The position numbers were made by a program, and so were the translations under genes. DNA of 64,000 nt. Origin: Tragulus kanchil (taxonomy: Eukaryota; Chordata; Mammalia; Artiodactyla; Tragulidae). The stretch is taken from positions 103,966,794 through 104,030,793 of the forward strand of contig JAIOJX010000032.1 of assembly GCA_022376925.1 (NCBI GenBank), given 5' to 3'. Positions 36,901 through 47,287 of the stretch are shown here, one piece after another. Numbering within the stretch: position 1 is the stretch's first letter; each line of letters opens with the position of its first letter. Under the pieces are notes generated by a model. The model ran no database searches and was not told where the DNA came from. It saw nothing but the letters and a program-made list of their open reading frames with translations.

Positions 36901-38812
36901 TTATCAGGCTGCACATCACGTCCCAGCGGCGCCCCTGCCCCACCAACCCGCAGATGTGGGGCAGCTGAGTGACCGACCGAGCAGCTGCTGCGGGGCTCTG
37001 TCCGTCCCCTGGGCACACACTCGATGTGCCGGAGGCGAGGCACTGGCCTACTTCCAGGAGCCCGCGGTACAGCCCCCGAGCGTCTCTCCCTAGCAGGCCC
37101 AAGAGGGTGTGCACGGCACACACCTGCAGTCCTGGGTATGAGCCATTCCTTTTCTTCTTTCTCAGGCCTGAGGACTTCCCTCGCAGTGCGAGCCCTTTTA
37201 CCTTGGTCGTGGCACACCTTCCTGCCCTGGTAGAGGAGGCCCAGGGCTCATCTCAGAGTCACTCCAGAGAGAAGTGACTCCGGATCCCGCTGGGCCTCGG
37301 GGCAGCCCTGCCCTGGTCCTGAGTCCTGACACACAGCAGGGTTAGGGAAGCCCACGGAAGAGCCTCCCACCTGACTGGTGGGCAGCACTGCACTGCCTGG
37401 ACAGGAAGCGGTTGTCTGACCCCCACGGCCACTCCACCAGAGTTAGATGGGGGCTAACCAAGACCTGGGGATCCCCCTGGCACCTCTACATCCCAGGACC
37501 CCCCAAACCAGACAGCCTTTGTGGCAAGCCTTTTTGTGTCCTCTGAGAGTCCTGTAGCCAGGCTTGAGATATCCCAAACCCCCAGTGGGCAGACTCAAGC
37601 CAGACAAGTGATGCAGAGCCTGGGAACTCGGGGGAGGAAGCAGAGTGGGGGAGAGCACGAGATCGAGGCACCTAAAGCCCTGGGCCAGAGGGAGAGACCG
37701 TCCACGGCCCTGGGCAGAGGAAAATGGCAGGTGTCGAATCCCCCTTCCCAACAGTAGTACCTGAGGCTGGCGTGGCCCTCCGTACATCTCCCTCCCCGGA
37801 TACACACACACACCTATTCTGAAGCTAAACTCTGAGAGATTGTCCCTTTGTTTCCTGCCACCTCCTTCCAAAACTGACTGTAAGTTCCTCATTGGGCCAG
37901 CAGCTCGCCCACAATCCCACAGCACAGCTGGGGGAGCCTGGGTGGTGAGGATGCCCCACTTTCACACAGGCTTTCCTCCCCAGGCCGAGGGCCTGTAATT
38001 AATCCTAAGGCGTGGGGTCGCTTCCTGCTCGCCTCAGCTCTGCTTTGCTCTTGTTTCATATTGCAGCTGAAATGACCTTAGTCTCAAAGAGCTTTGCAGG
38101 ACTTTTCATAGTGGATGTCCCAAGCGTCCACTTGGGAACCCCCAGGCCCTGCCCTCAGCTCTAGAGTGACCTCACCAGCACCCGCCACGTGCACCAGGCT
38201 TTGGGAGCAGGTTCTCACTCAGTGTCCAGCTCACCCTCTCCCAGAGGCGGTCTCCTCCACCCCAAAGGTCGGAAGGTGGCCTTTCATAAGCTGGAAAGTG
38301 TCGGGAATCCTGGGTATTCTTCCTGGCTCTGCCCACAGGTGACTGAGGGCCGTCAGCCCCTGGACCTCAGCTGCCTCATCAAAATCTCCAGAGCCACCTT
38401 GTCCGTTCCCATTGCCCCTTTAGAAGGGACCTGCCCTCATGACGGGATTGTTTAGCTATTGGTCTCTCGGATCGCCGCAGTTTGGAGTTGGGGGTAAATG
38501 AGTGACATCTCCACAGGCAAAGGAAGCTCAGGGTGTGGCCTGAACTGTAGAGGCCAGGCTTGGGTGGTAGAAGGGAGGGAAGTGTGATGGGCAGTGCGGC
38601 CAGAGTCGCTGGGCTCCGGCAGGAATGCAGACCTGCGAGGACTCCCACAGATGGAGCTCCCGGGGGACCCTCCAGCCTGCAGACTGCAAAAGCAGTCTCC
38701 GAGAGGCCGTGAGTGGCCTGAATGGTCAGGTCGGGGAGCTGGGGCAGGCAGGTGAACCCCGTCCCCTCAGTCCGGTGGGGCAGCACTCAGTTGTGTCTTC
38801 TGTCTGTTTCAG
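33937..38812 (+). other. SSBP3: 4.9-kb intron
   Basis: Unique GC-rich intron with AT-rich patches around 34260-34400 and 34640-35000, direct duplication 7 at 35632-37827, and a short element around 37985-38110 (gcctgtaattaatcctaagg, gtttcatattgcagctg). No SINE head or gene was recognised. After removing one duplicate it would be about 3.8 kb. Confidence 0.75.
35632..37827 (+). repeat. Direct duplication 7 (35632-36730 and 36729-37827)
   Basis: Two 1099-bp copies head to tail, sharing ta at the junction. The second copy lacks one base at three early places (caggga/cagga, tccccctg/tcccctg, ttcggtg/ttcgtg) and gains one at three late places (accgcc/accgtcc, atcccctt/atccccctt, ctcccgg/ctccccgg). 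There is also one substitution (gcgggac/gcggtac). The pattern of single-base length changes, mostly in short runs, is what noisy long reads or uneven polishing produce. Confidence 0.98.
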
Positions 38813-38879
38813 CCTCCAGGAGGAGTTCCTGGAACACAGCCACTGCTGCCCAATTCCATGGACCCCACGCGACAGCAAG
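38813..38879 (+). CDS. SSBP3: SSBP3 coding exon (PPGGVPGTQPLLPNSMDPTRQQ)
   Basis: 67 bp, phase 0 to 1, after the tract tcttctgtctgtttcag. It encodes 22 residues starting PPGGVPGTQPLL and ending MDPTRQQ, with the first base of a Gly codon split across the intron. The donor is gtagag after CAAG. This is the first constitutive exon after the two cassettes, and its phase accepts splicing from 4624, 32991 or 33936. Confidence 0.97.
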
Positions 38880-38989
38880 GTAGAGGGGCAGGGTGGGCCA
38901 CTGGGTGCGGGGGTGTTGGGAAGGACCCCTCTTCCCCCACTGTCCGCCTCTGCTTCCTGCCACTCATGCTCACGCCCTCTGTCACACAG
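38880..38989 (+). other. SSBP3: 110-bp short intron
   Basis: A very short GC-rich intron, from donor gtagag to acceptor tctgtcacacag. No repeat. It is the shortest intron in the window and a possible site of intron retention, though the single Gly codon split across it requires accurate removal. Confidence 0.9.
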
Positions 38990-39066
38990 GTCACCCCAAC
39001 ATGGGAGGATCAATGCAGAGAATGAACCCTCCCCGAGGCATGGGGCCCATGGGGCCCGGCCCACAG
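38990..39066 (+). CDS. SSBP3: SSBP3 coding exon (GHPNMGGSMQRMNPPRG...PGPQ)
   Basis: 77 bp, phase 1 to 0. It completes the split Gly codon, then reads HPNMGGSMQRMNPPRG followed by MGPMGPGPQ. It ends in CAG before donor gtaacc. The Met/Gly/Pro repeats are typical of the SSBP family, and SMQRMNPPRGMGP agrees with SSBP3 rather than SSBP2 (PMQRMTPPRG) or SSBP4. Confidence 0.97.
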
Positions 39067-40420
39067 GTAACCAGCATCCGTTCATCTCCCTAGCCATCTG
39101 CGTATACCCACCTTCTCTCCTCTCCCCTAGTCTGTCAGTCTTTCCACGTCTCCCAGCCTGTAGGGATGAGGGGAGGGGGCATGACCGGGGCCCCGTGTCA
39201 TCCACGGGAGGGGCTTGAGGAGTTTGGAAGGCGGGGGTCTGTGTGTCCACACAGTGGTGCGGGTCCCCAGAGCACCCTGGGCGGGTGGACCTGAGCTGGC
39301 AGGATATGACACTGTTCTGTCTGAGCTCCCCAGTTGTCTGAGTTTGGATGAAGTCACTCTGACCTTGGTGGGCCCACCAGGCCCTCGCGTCCCCACCTGT
39401 TCAGTGACAGGGAGAGGCTGTGAGTCCGTGGCTGTGGTTTTCAGTGGTAGCTCTCAGCTGAGAGGCCGCCAGGCTGGCCAGGGCCCCGGAGCTCTTCACA
39501 GTCCAGGCTTCTCCCTGAGCTTTCTTTTGCCCAGAGGGCTTCTGCTACCAAGAAGGACAGCTCAGAAGCCTCTGGAAGAAATCTCACGTGCCCTGTCTAC
39601 CCCCTTTACGATAACACCACAGTGGTTGTGCTCCTCGTGACCCGGCCCCACGTCCTCAGGTCCCGGGTTCCACAGAACCATCAAGCAGGGGTCTGGTAGG
39701 TCATTCTTGGTTCTAGAACCTTCTCACAGTTGGCTCCCACTCTTCCAAGTATTTAAATATGGCAGAGAATTTGCTGTGTTCTGCCCTTCTTGGGAATTAC
39801 CTGAAGTCGGACCATCAAAAGCCCGACGTCTGAGTAAGGAGAGGAGTGCTTCTCAGTGGGAGCAGAAGGAGTTGACTCAGGGCGTTCCTTCCCTTCTCTT
39901 CTGCCCTGCCTGGAGGCCACCTGTCTCCTCTCCTCTTTGGGGGTGTTTGGATTCTCCAGGCCCTGGGGATGGGGTCGCGCCCCGACTCACGTGTACATGC
40001 CTCCCTCTTGTAGGAAGAAGTCTCGGCCACATCTTAGAGTCCCCCCCTCTGGCCAGGTCTGTGTCTGCAGCACACCCGGCCGCGGCTTCCTTCTCAGGAG
40101 CTGCTGTGACCTCTGGTGCTGAAAGGTGTTTAGGGAGGTCCTCGTCTTTCGATGGCCCTATAATCCTAAAAGGAAGCAAGCCCACACCAGTTCCAGCCTC
40201 CGATTTTCTTGTTTTCTTTTCTTTTCCTTAAATCCCCCAAAGCTTGTGTTTTCACCAGCTCCTTCTAAGCCACTGGAGTGGCCCCTTCCTGCCGGGAGGC
40301 CGGCTGGAGCTGACCTCCACAGGAACCCGTGGGAGGGAGGCAGGGTCTGAAAGTTCCTTGTCCTGAGTCAGAAACTCAGAGTCCTCCACCGCACACTAGA
40401 GCTTTTTGGTGTGGCAGACA

Positions 40421-42559
40421 TCTGTGGCCTTGGGCTTCCAGGACGTCCTGAGGGCGGTCCAGGGGACACAAGGGGATGGCGTACTCCACCCCCATGATTC
40501 TTGGAGACTTCGCGGCTGCATCTGTAAAGGGCGACGGAGAACCAGGACAGTCTTGGAGGGTTGCCGATAGAAGGAGGCTCAAGTGCTCGGCGTGAGGCTT
40601 GGCCCACGGTAACCTCTTAGGAAGCAGCTCGTATTTTCCAACCAGGGGGCTTAAAACCAGTGTTCAGGACTCAAGCTGCTTGGGCTGAGTGATGGCATCG
40701 TGTTTCTTTTTTATTTTTCCTGGCAAAGGCCATTAACAGTTTGTGAAACCTGTCGTAATATTGAGGTTCCAGAAGCTGGGAATGGATGTTATCAGATGGC
40801 CTGAGAGCGGAGTGTTCCGGAAGTCTAGGACTTCCTCCTGGCTTAGCAGGAGCTTTGGCATGTCTGTGTCGCTCACCAGCAGTCTGGCACACCCTTGTGG
40901 CACATTTGAAAAGGTGGGGCTCCTGCAGTCTGGGGCCTTGCTGGAAGGGGTCCTCCTGGCCTTGCCAGGCAGGCCACAGGGATGGCGTGCTCGTGGGCTC
41001 GGACACTGGTGCCCAGAGGGGCAGGAGAGGCTAGCCAGGGGTGAGGCCAGCTGACCCTCGCCAGCCCGCCAACCTCAGTTTCCCCCACGCCCGGTTTTAT
41101 GGAGGCAGAATGGGTATACAGCCCTGTGTAGCTTTAAAATGTACAGCAGAGTCACTTGAGGTCACCAAGTGATGACTGTAGTGAATTCAGTGAAATCCGT
41201 CATCTCGTATGGATACGGAATTAAGGAAATAGAACTTTTTTTTCCCCTTATGATAAGAACCTTTAGGATTTACTCTCTGAACAACACTCATGTATAACTT
41301 ACAGCAGTGTTAATTGCATTTTTGATGGTTTACATTACATCCCTAGTAGTTACTTACCTTGTGTTGCAACTTTGTGCCTTTTGACTTCCTTCGTCCGAGT
41401 CTCCCTTCCCCCGGCCTGCCACCTCTGGTGACCACAAATCTCTCTTTCTGTGAGTTCATTGGTTTTTAAATGACACGTAGTGATTCAGTACAACAAAGAA
41501 TGTTTTCTGTGGCCTTGGGCTTCCAGGACGTCCTGAGGGCGGTCCAGGGGACACAAGGGGATGGCGTACTCCACCCCCATGATTCTTGGAGACTTCGCGG
41601 CTGCATCTGTAAAGGGCGACGGAGAACCAGGACAGTCTTGGAGGGTTGCCGATAGAAGGAGGCTCAAGTGCTCGGCGTGAGGCTTGGCCCACGGTAACCT
41701 CTTAGGAAGCAGCTCGTATTTTCCAACCAGGGGGCTTAAAACCAGTGTTCAGGACTCAAGCTGCTTGGGCTGAGTGATGGCATCGTGTTTCTTTTTTATT
41801 TTTCCTGGCAAAGGCCATTAACAGTTTGTGAAACCTGTCGTAATATTGAGGTTCCAGAAGCTGGGAATGGATGTTATCAGATGGCCTGAGAGCGGAGTGT
41901 TCCGGAAGTCTAGGACTTCCTCCTGGCTTAGCAGGAGCTTTGGCATGTCTGTGTCGCTCACCAGCAGTCTGGCACACCCTTGTGGCACATTTGAAAAGGT
42001 GGGGCTCCTGCAGTCTGGGGCCTTGCTGGAAGGGGTCCTCCTGGCCTTGCCAGGCAGGCCACAGGGATGGCGTGCTCGTGGGCTCGGACACTGGTGCCCA
42101 GAGGGGCAGGAGAGGCTAGCCAGGGGTGAGGCCAGCTGACCCTCGCCAGCCCGCCAACCTCAGTTTCCCCCACGCCCGGTTTTATGGAGGCAGAATGGGT
42201 ATACAGCCCTGTGTAGCTTTAAAATGTACAGCAGAGTCACTTGAGGTCACCAAGTGATGACTGTAGTGAATTCAGTGAAATCCGTCATCTCGTATGGATA
42301 CGGAATTAAGGAAATAGAACTTTTTTTTCCCCTTATGATAAGAACCTTTAGGATTTACTCTCTGAACAACACTCATGTATAACTTACAGCAGTGTTAATT
42401 GCATTTTTGATGGTTTACATTACATCCCTAGTAGTTACTTACCTTGTGTTGCAACTTTGTGCCTTTTGACTTCCTTCGTCCGAGTCTCCCTTCCCCCGGC
42501 CTGCCACCTCTGGTGACCACAAATCTCTCTTTCTGTGAGTTCATTGGTTTTTAAATGAC
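40421..42559 (+). repeat. Direct duplication 8 (40421-41474 and 41506-42559)
   Basis: Two 1054-bp copies at a constant offset of 1085; no internal change noticed. The 31-base join starts acgtagtgattcagta. The same word tgtagtgattcagta occurs about 30 bp after the end of copy 2, so copy 1 appears to continue into the same right flank with a short deletion. About half of each copy is old L1 sequence. Confidence 0.97.
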
Positions 42560-43151
42560 CTACAACACAATGTTAGTTCCTGTTACACAATGTAGTGATT
42601 CAGTATTTCTGGACATTTCAAAACGCTCCCCGCAGTAAGTCCAGTGCCTGTGCCGTCACCTCACAGAGAGCTGCATGGTTACTGACCGTGCTCCTTACAC
42701 TCTACATTTCATTCCCGTGACTCATTTTATTCTGCAACTGGATGTTTTTCCCTCTTCGTCTCATTCGCCCCTACTCCTGTCCCCTCTGGCAACCACCTGT
42801 TTGTTCTCTGCATCTGTCGCTGTTCCTGTTTGGGGGTGTTTATTCATTTGTTTTGGTTTTTAGATTCCACATATGAGTGAAATCCTACAGGATTTTTCTT
42901 TATCAGACTTACTTGGCATAATACACTCAGTGTCCATCCTGGTTGTCACAAATAGCAAGATTTCATCTTTTTTTGTGGCTGAGTGATAGTCCTGTGTGTA
43001 TATGTCCTGCGTCTTTATCCATTCATCTACCGGTGTATACTTGTGTCTTTCTGCGTTCATGTGTTGATAGACACTTATGTTGCTTCCATATTTTGGCTAT
43101 TGTTTTTAAAAAATGCTGCCAGAAACCTAGGGATGCATGTGTCTGTTTTTT
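41093..43151 (-). mobile_element. Old L1 3'-end fragment (minus strand), disrupted by duplications
   Basis: The + strand shows the antisense of a mammalian L1M-type 3' end: ggttttatggaggcagaatg, tttaaaatgtacagcagag, ctctggtgaccacaaatctc, then attccacatatgagtgaaat, ttatccattcatctaccggt and ttccatattttggctattg. No coding capacity remains. The middle part appears twice because of duplication 8, and the 42633-43151 part again at 43733-44237 because of duplication 9, so the true element is shorter than drawn. Confidence 0.75.
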
Positions 43152-44767
43152 GTTTTTTTTTTTTAATTTTGTTTTTGACTATGCCAGGTCTTTGCTGCTG
43201 TGTGCAGGCTTTCTGTAATGGTGGTGAGCAGAGGCTACTCTCTGGTTGTGGTGCTCGGACATCTTACCGCAGTGGCTTCTCTTGTGGAGCACAGGATTCT
43301 AGGGCATGCGGGCCTCAGGAGTTGAAGCATGTGGGCTCAGTAGTTGTGCCCTACAGGCTCTAGAGCTCAGGTGCACAACCTTAGTTGCTGTGCATCATGC
43401 GGCATCTTCCCAAACCAGGAATCAAACCTGTGTCCCCGGCATGGGCAGGTAGATTCTTAACCATTGGGCCACCAGGGAAGTCCGCATACATCTTTTCTAA
43501 TTAGTGTTCCTATTTCCTTCTTTTCCCATATCTCTTGTACACAGCTGAGTAGGGTGTAGTATTAAATCAGAGCCAAACCTCCCTCAGAGCAATCCGGATG
43601 TCACCAGCCCCTCATTGGGGCAGAAAACCCTGGCCTTGAGCAAGCCTGGACGTGGGCATGATGGGAGACTGATGAGGTTCTGGGGCATCTCTTTCTGTGA
43701 TCATTGCAACTGGAAATGTTTTTTCCCCTCCCCAGTAAGTCCAGTGCCTGTGCGTCACCTCACAGAGAGCTGCATGGTTACTGACCGTGCTCCTTACACT
43801 CTACATTTCATTCCCGTGACTCATTTTATTCTGCAACTGGATGTTTTTCCCTCTTCGTCTCATTCCCTACTCCTGTCCCCTCTGGCAACCACCTGTTTGT
43901 TCTCTGCATCTGTCGCTGTTCCTGTTTGGGGGTGTTTATTCATTTGTTTTGGTTTTTAGATTCCACATATGAGTGAAATCCTACAGGATTTTTCTTTATC
44001 AGACTTACTTGGCATAATACACTCAGTGTCCATCCTGGTTGTCACAAATAGCAAGATTTCATCTTTTTTTGTGGCTGAGTGATAGTCCTGTGTGTATATG
44101 TCCTGCGTCTTTATCCATTCATCTACCGGTGTATACTTGTGTCTTTCTGCGTTCATGTGTTGATAGACACTTATGTTGCTTCCATATTTTGGCTATTGTT
44201 TTTAAAAAATGCTGCCAGAAACCTAGGGATGCATGTGTCTGTTTTTTTTTTTTTTTTTTTTAATTTTGTTTTTGACTATGCCAGGTCTTTGCTGCTGTGT
44301 GCAGGCTTTCTGTAATGGTGGTGAGCAGAGGCTACTCTCTGGTTGTGGTGCTCGGACATCTTACCGCAGTGGCTTCTCTTGTGGAGCACAGGATTCTAGG
44401 GCATGCGGGCCTCAGGAGTTGAAGCATGTGGGCTCAGTAGTTGTGCCCTACAGGCTCTAGAGCTCAGGTGCACAACCTTAGTTGCTGTGCATCATGCGGC
44501 ATCTTCCCAAACCAGGAATCAAACCTGTGTCCCCGGCATGGGCAGGTAGATTCTTAACCATTGGGCCACCAGGGAAGTCCGCATACATCTTTTCTAATTA
44601 GTGTTCCTATTTCCTTCTTTTCCCATATCTCTTGTACACAGCTGAGTAGGGTGTAGTATTAAATCAGAGCCAAACCTCCCTCAGAGCAATCCGGATGTCG
44701 TCACCAGCCCCTCATTGGGGCAGAAAACCCTGGCCTTGAGCAAGCCTGGACGTGGGCATGATGGGAG
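42633..44767 (+). repeat. Direct duplication 9 (42633-43667 and 43733-44767)
   Basis: Two 1035-bp copies, offset 1100, drifting to 1096 and back. Changes: tgccgtcacc/tgcgtcacc, cattcgcccctac/cattccctac, a T-run interrupted by G in copy 1 (about 43152) but pure in copy 2, and gatgtcacc/gatgtcgtcacc. The 65-base join holds ggttctgggg, also found after copy 2, and ctctttctgtga, found before copy 1. Copy 2 overlaps duplication 10 by 225 bp (44543-44767). Confidence 0.97.
43153..43483 (-). mobile_element. tRNA-derived SINE (minus strand), repeated at 44242-44580
   Basis: Minus-strand reading starts ggacttccctggtggcccaa, then tggttaagaatctacctgcc, and runs to an A-rich tail (the T-run at 43153-43164). 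It is inserted at the edge of the old L1. The copy at 44242-44580 comes from duplication 9, and its first bases occur a third time at 45671-45708 through duplication 10. Confidence 0.85.
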
Positions 44768-46751
44768 TATGACATGGATTGCAGGTTCTGGGGTCAGCCA
44801 AGGAGTGGGAATTGCAAAACCTAGAAGTTTGGGACCCCAGGTTGAAGGTGGGAAGAGGACAGGACCTAGCCCCCAAGCCCTTTCTCTCTGTCCCCTGCCA
44901 GTAGTGGCCTAGTCATGCCAAGAAGGCAGGAGAGGGATGAACTCAGAGCTTAGTGCTGGAAAACACGGCCCCCACTATAGATTATCCTGTTTGGGCCTCA
45001 GGTCCCTCATCTGCAAAGTGGGCCTCCAGGGGAGGCCCTCGGGGCCTTTGTGGGCTGTGGGACGCAGACCCAGCACCAGGTGCCGCACAAGTCCCGTGGC
45101 TTCCCTGGAACCTGGGTTCAGAGAGGGAGCCTGCTCACCGTTCCTGGGCTGAGAAAGGCGAGCAAGCCCCTTGAGGCCGCCTTTAGTAATCACCACTGCA
45201 TACACAGGGCTAGCTGAGGCCAGGACACTAAGAAGGGAACCCTTCAGCCTATTACTCCAAGTGGGGGATAGGATTGCTGATAGGGGGACCACCCTAGAAC
45301 TTTCTAAACAACAAATCGGTACAGTGTGGTCTTGGCACTGCAAAACCGAATGCAGTGACATGGCGCTTGGTGAAGTTGTGCTGCATTTTAGCCTGAATGT
45401 CACAGAGGAACCAGCTAGGCATCAGCCTGCCCTTTGCCCTCAGTGTCTTGGGCAGATTTTACTCTGTTTTACTGGAAAGGAGATAGTGTTTCCAGTTAAT
45501 TGTATTCTCTCCTTAAAGAATTGTTCCTGCGCCTGTGTCTGGTGAGAACTTCTGGCTGAATTTTTCAAAAGTGTATCCTGTTAGGATGAGGCTGAAACAG
45601 CCAGGGCTCTGCAGGGCCCCAGAACCCCACTTAGGTAGATAGTGCCCCGCGGCATAACAACCCTGTTGGTCAGGTAGATTCTTAACCATTGGGCCACCAG
45701 GGAAGTCCGCATACATCTTTTCTAATTAGTGTTCCTATTTCCTTCTTTTCCCATATCTCTTGTACACAGCTGAGTAGGGTGTAGTATTAAATCAGAGCCA
45801 AACCTCCCTCAGAGCAATCCGGATGTCGTCACCAGCCCCTCATTGGGGCAGAAAACCCTGGCCTTGAGCAAGCCTGGACGTGGGCATGATGGGAGTATGA
45901 CATGGATTGCAGGTTCTGGGGTCAGCCAAGGAGTGGGAATTGCAAAACCTAGAAGTTTGGGACCCCAGGTTGAAGGTGGGAAGAGGACAGGACCTAGCCC
46001 CCAAGCCCTTTCTCTCTGTCCCCTGCCAGTAGTGGCCTAGTCATGCCAAGAAGGCAGGAGAGGGATGAACTCAGAGCTTAGTGCTGGAAAACACGGCCCC
46101 CACTATAGATTATCCTGTTTGGGCCTCAGGTCCCTCATCTGCAAAGTGGGCCTCCAGGGGAGGCCCTCGGGGCCTTTGTGGGCTGTGGGACGCAGACCCA
46201 GCACCAGGTGCCGCACAAGTCCCGTGGCTTCCCTGGAACCTGGGTTCAGAGAGGGAGCCTGCTCACCGTTCCTGGGCTGAGAAAGGCGAGCAAGCCCCTT
46301 GAGGCCGCCTTTAGTAATCACCACTGCATACACAGGGCTAGCTGAGGCCAGGACACTAAGAAGGGAACCCTTCAGCCTATTACTCCAAGTGGGGGATAGG
46401 ATTGCTGATAGGGGGACCACCCTAGAACTTTCTAAACAACAAATCGGTACAGTGTGGTCTTGGCACTGCAAAACCGAATGCAGTGACATGGCGCTTGGTG
46501 AAGTTGTGCTGCATTTTAGCCTGAATGTCACAGAGGAACCAGCTAGGCATCAGCCTGCCCTTTGCCCTCAGTGTCTTGGGCAGATTTTACTCTGTTTTAC
46601 TGGAAAGGAGATAGTGTTTCCAGTTAATTGTATTCTCTCCTTAAAGAATTGTTCCTGCGCCTGTGTCTGGTGAGAACTTCTGGCTGAATTTTTCAAAAGT
46701 GTATCCTGTTAGGATGAGGCTGAAACAGCCAGGGCTCTGCAGGGCCCCAGA
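44543..46751 (+). repeat. Direct duplication 10 (44543-45623 and 45671-46751)
   Basis: Two 1081-bp copies at constant offset 1128; no internal change noticed. The 47-base join reads first like the right flank of copy 2 with one extra A (agaaccccact against agaccccact). It then reads like a broken form of the left flank of copy 1 (gcggcat, aacaaccctgt, tcaggtag against gcggcat, aaacctgtgt, gcaggtag). Both ends of the join therefore point to the same underlying locus. Confidence 0.97.
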
Positions 46752-47287
46752 CCCCACTAGGGCCACTTCCAGCGCTTCAGTATTCCCATGGGGTGGGCTC
46801 AGCACAGCCTGGGATCAGATCACCAGCCTGGCGTGTTGGCCAGGATGAGACCCTTCAGGTAAGGGGTACCCACCACCCCTAGAGACCGTTCTTTCCCACA
46901 GGGAGAAGATGCCTCGCCCCTCTGATCCGAGAAAGTTCAAGCTCAGTGCTTCTGAGCAGAGACCCCAGAGAGAGATGCCAGGATCATAAACCAGTCCTGA
47001 GCCCCCGGGCTGGTGAGGAGTGGTGTCTCTTGAGCCCGTTAGAGGCGGGTGGAGGGCGGGCCCTGAGCCCGGGAAGTGGTCTGACAGCCTGGAGTCCTCT
47101 TCGAAAGGTCTGTCCTGGAGACTGTTCTCTCGGCCCCCGGCACCAAGAAAGCCCTGTGCTGAGGAGTTGCGGGAAGCAGACGCTGGGCCCGGCCCCTGCC
47201 GGCTGTGGGGTGCCTTCCTGCCCGGCTGTGGACCCTGCTCAGCGTGCAGAACTCAGACCAGGAGGTCTGGGTCACACCCTCTGCCCA

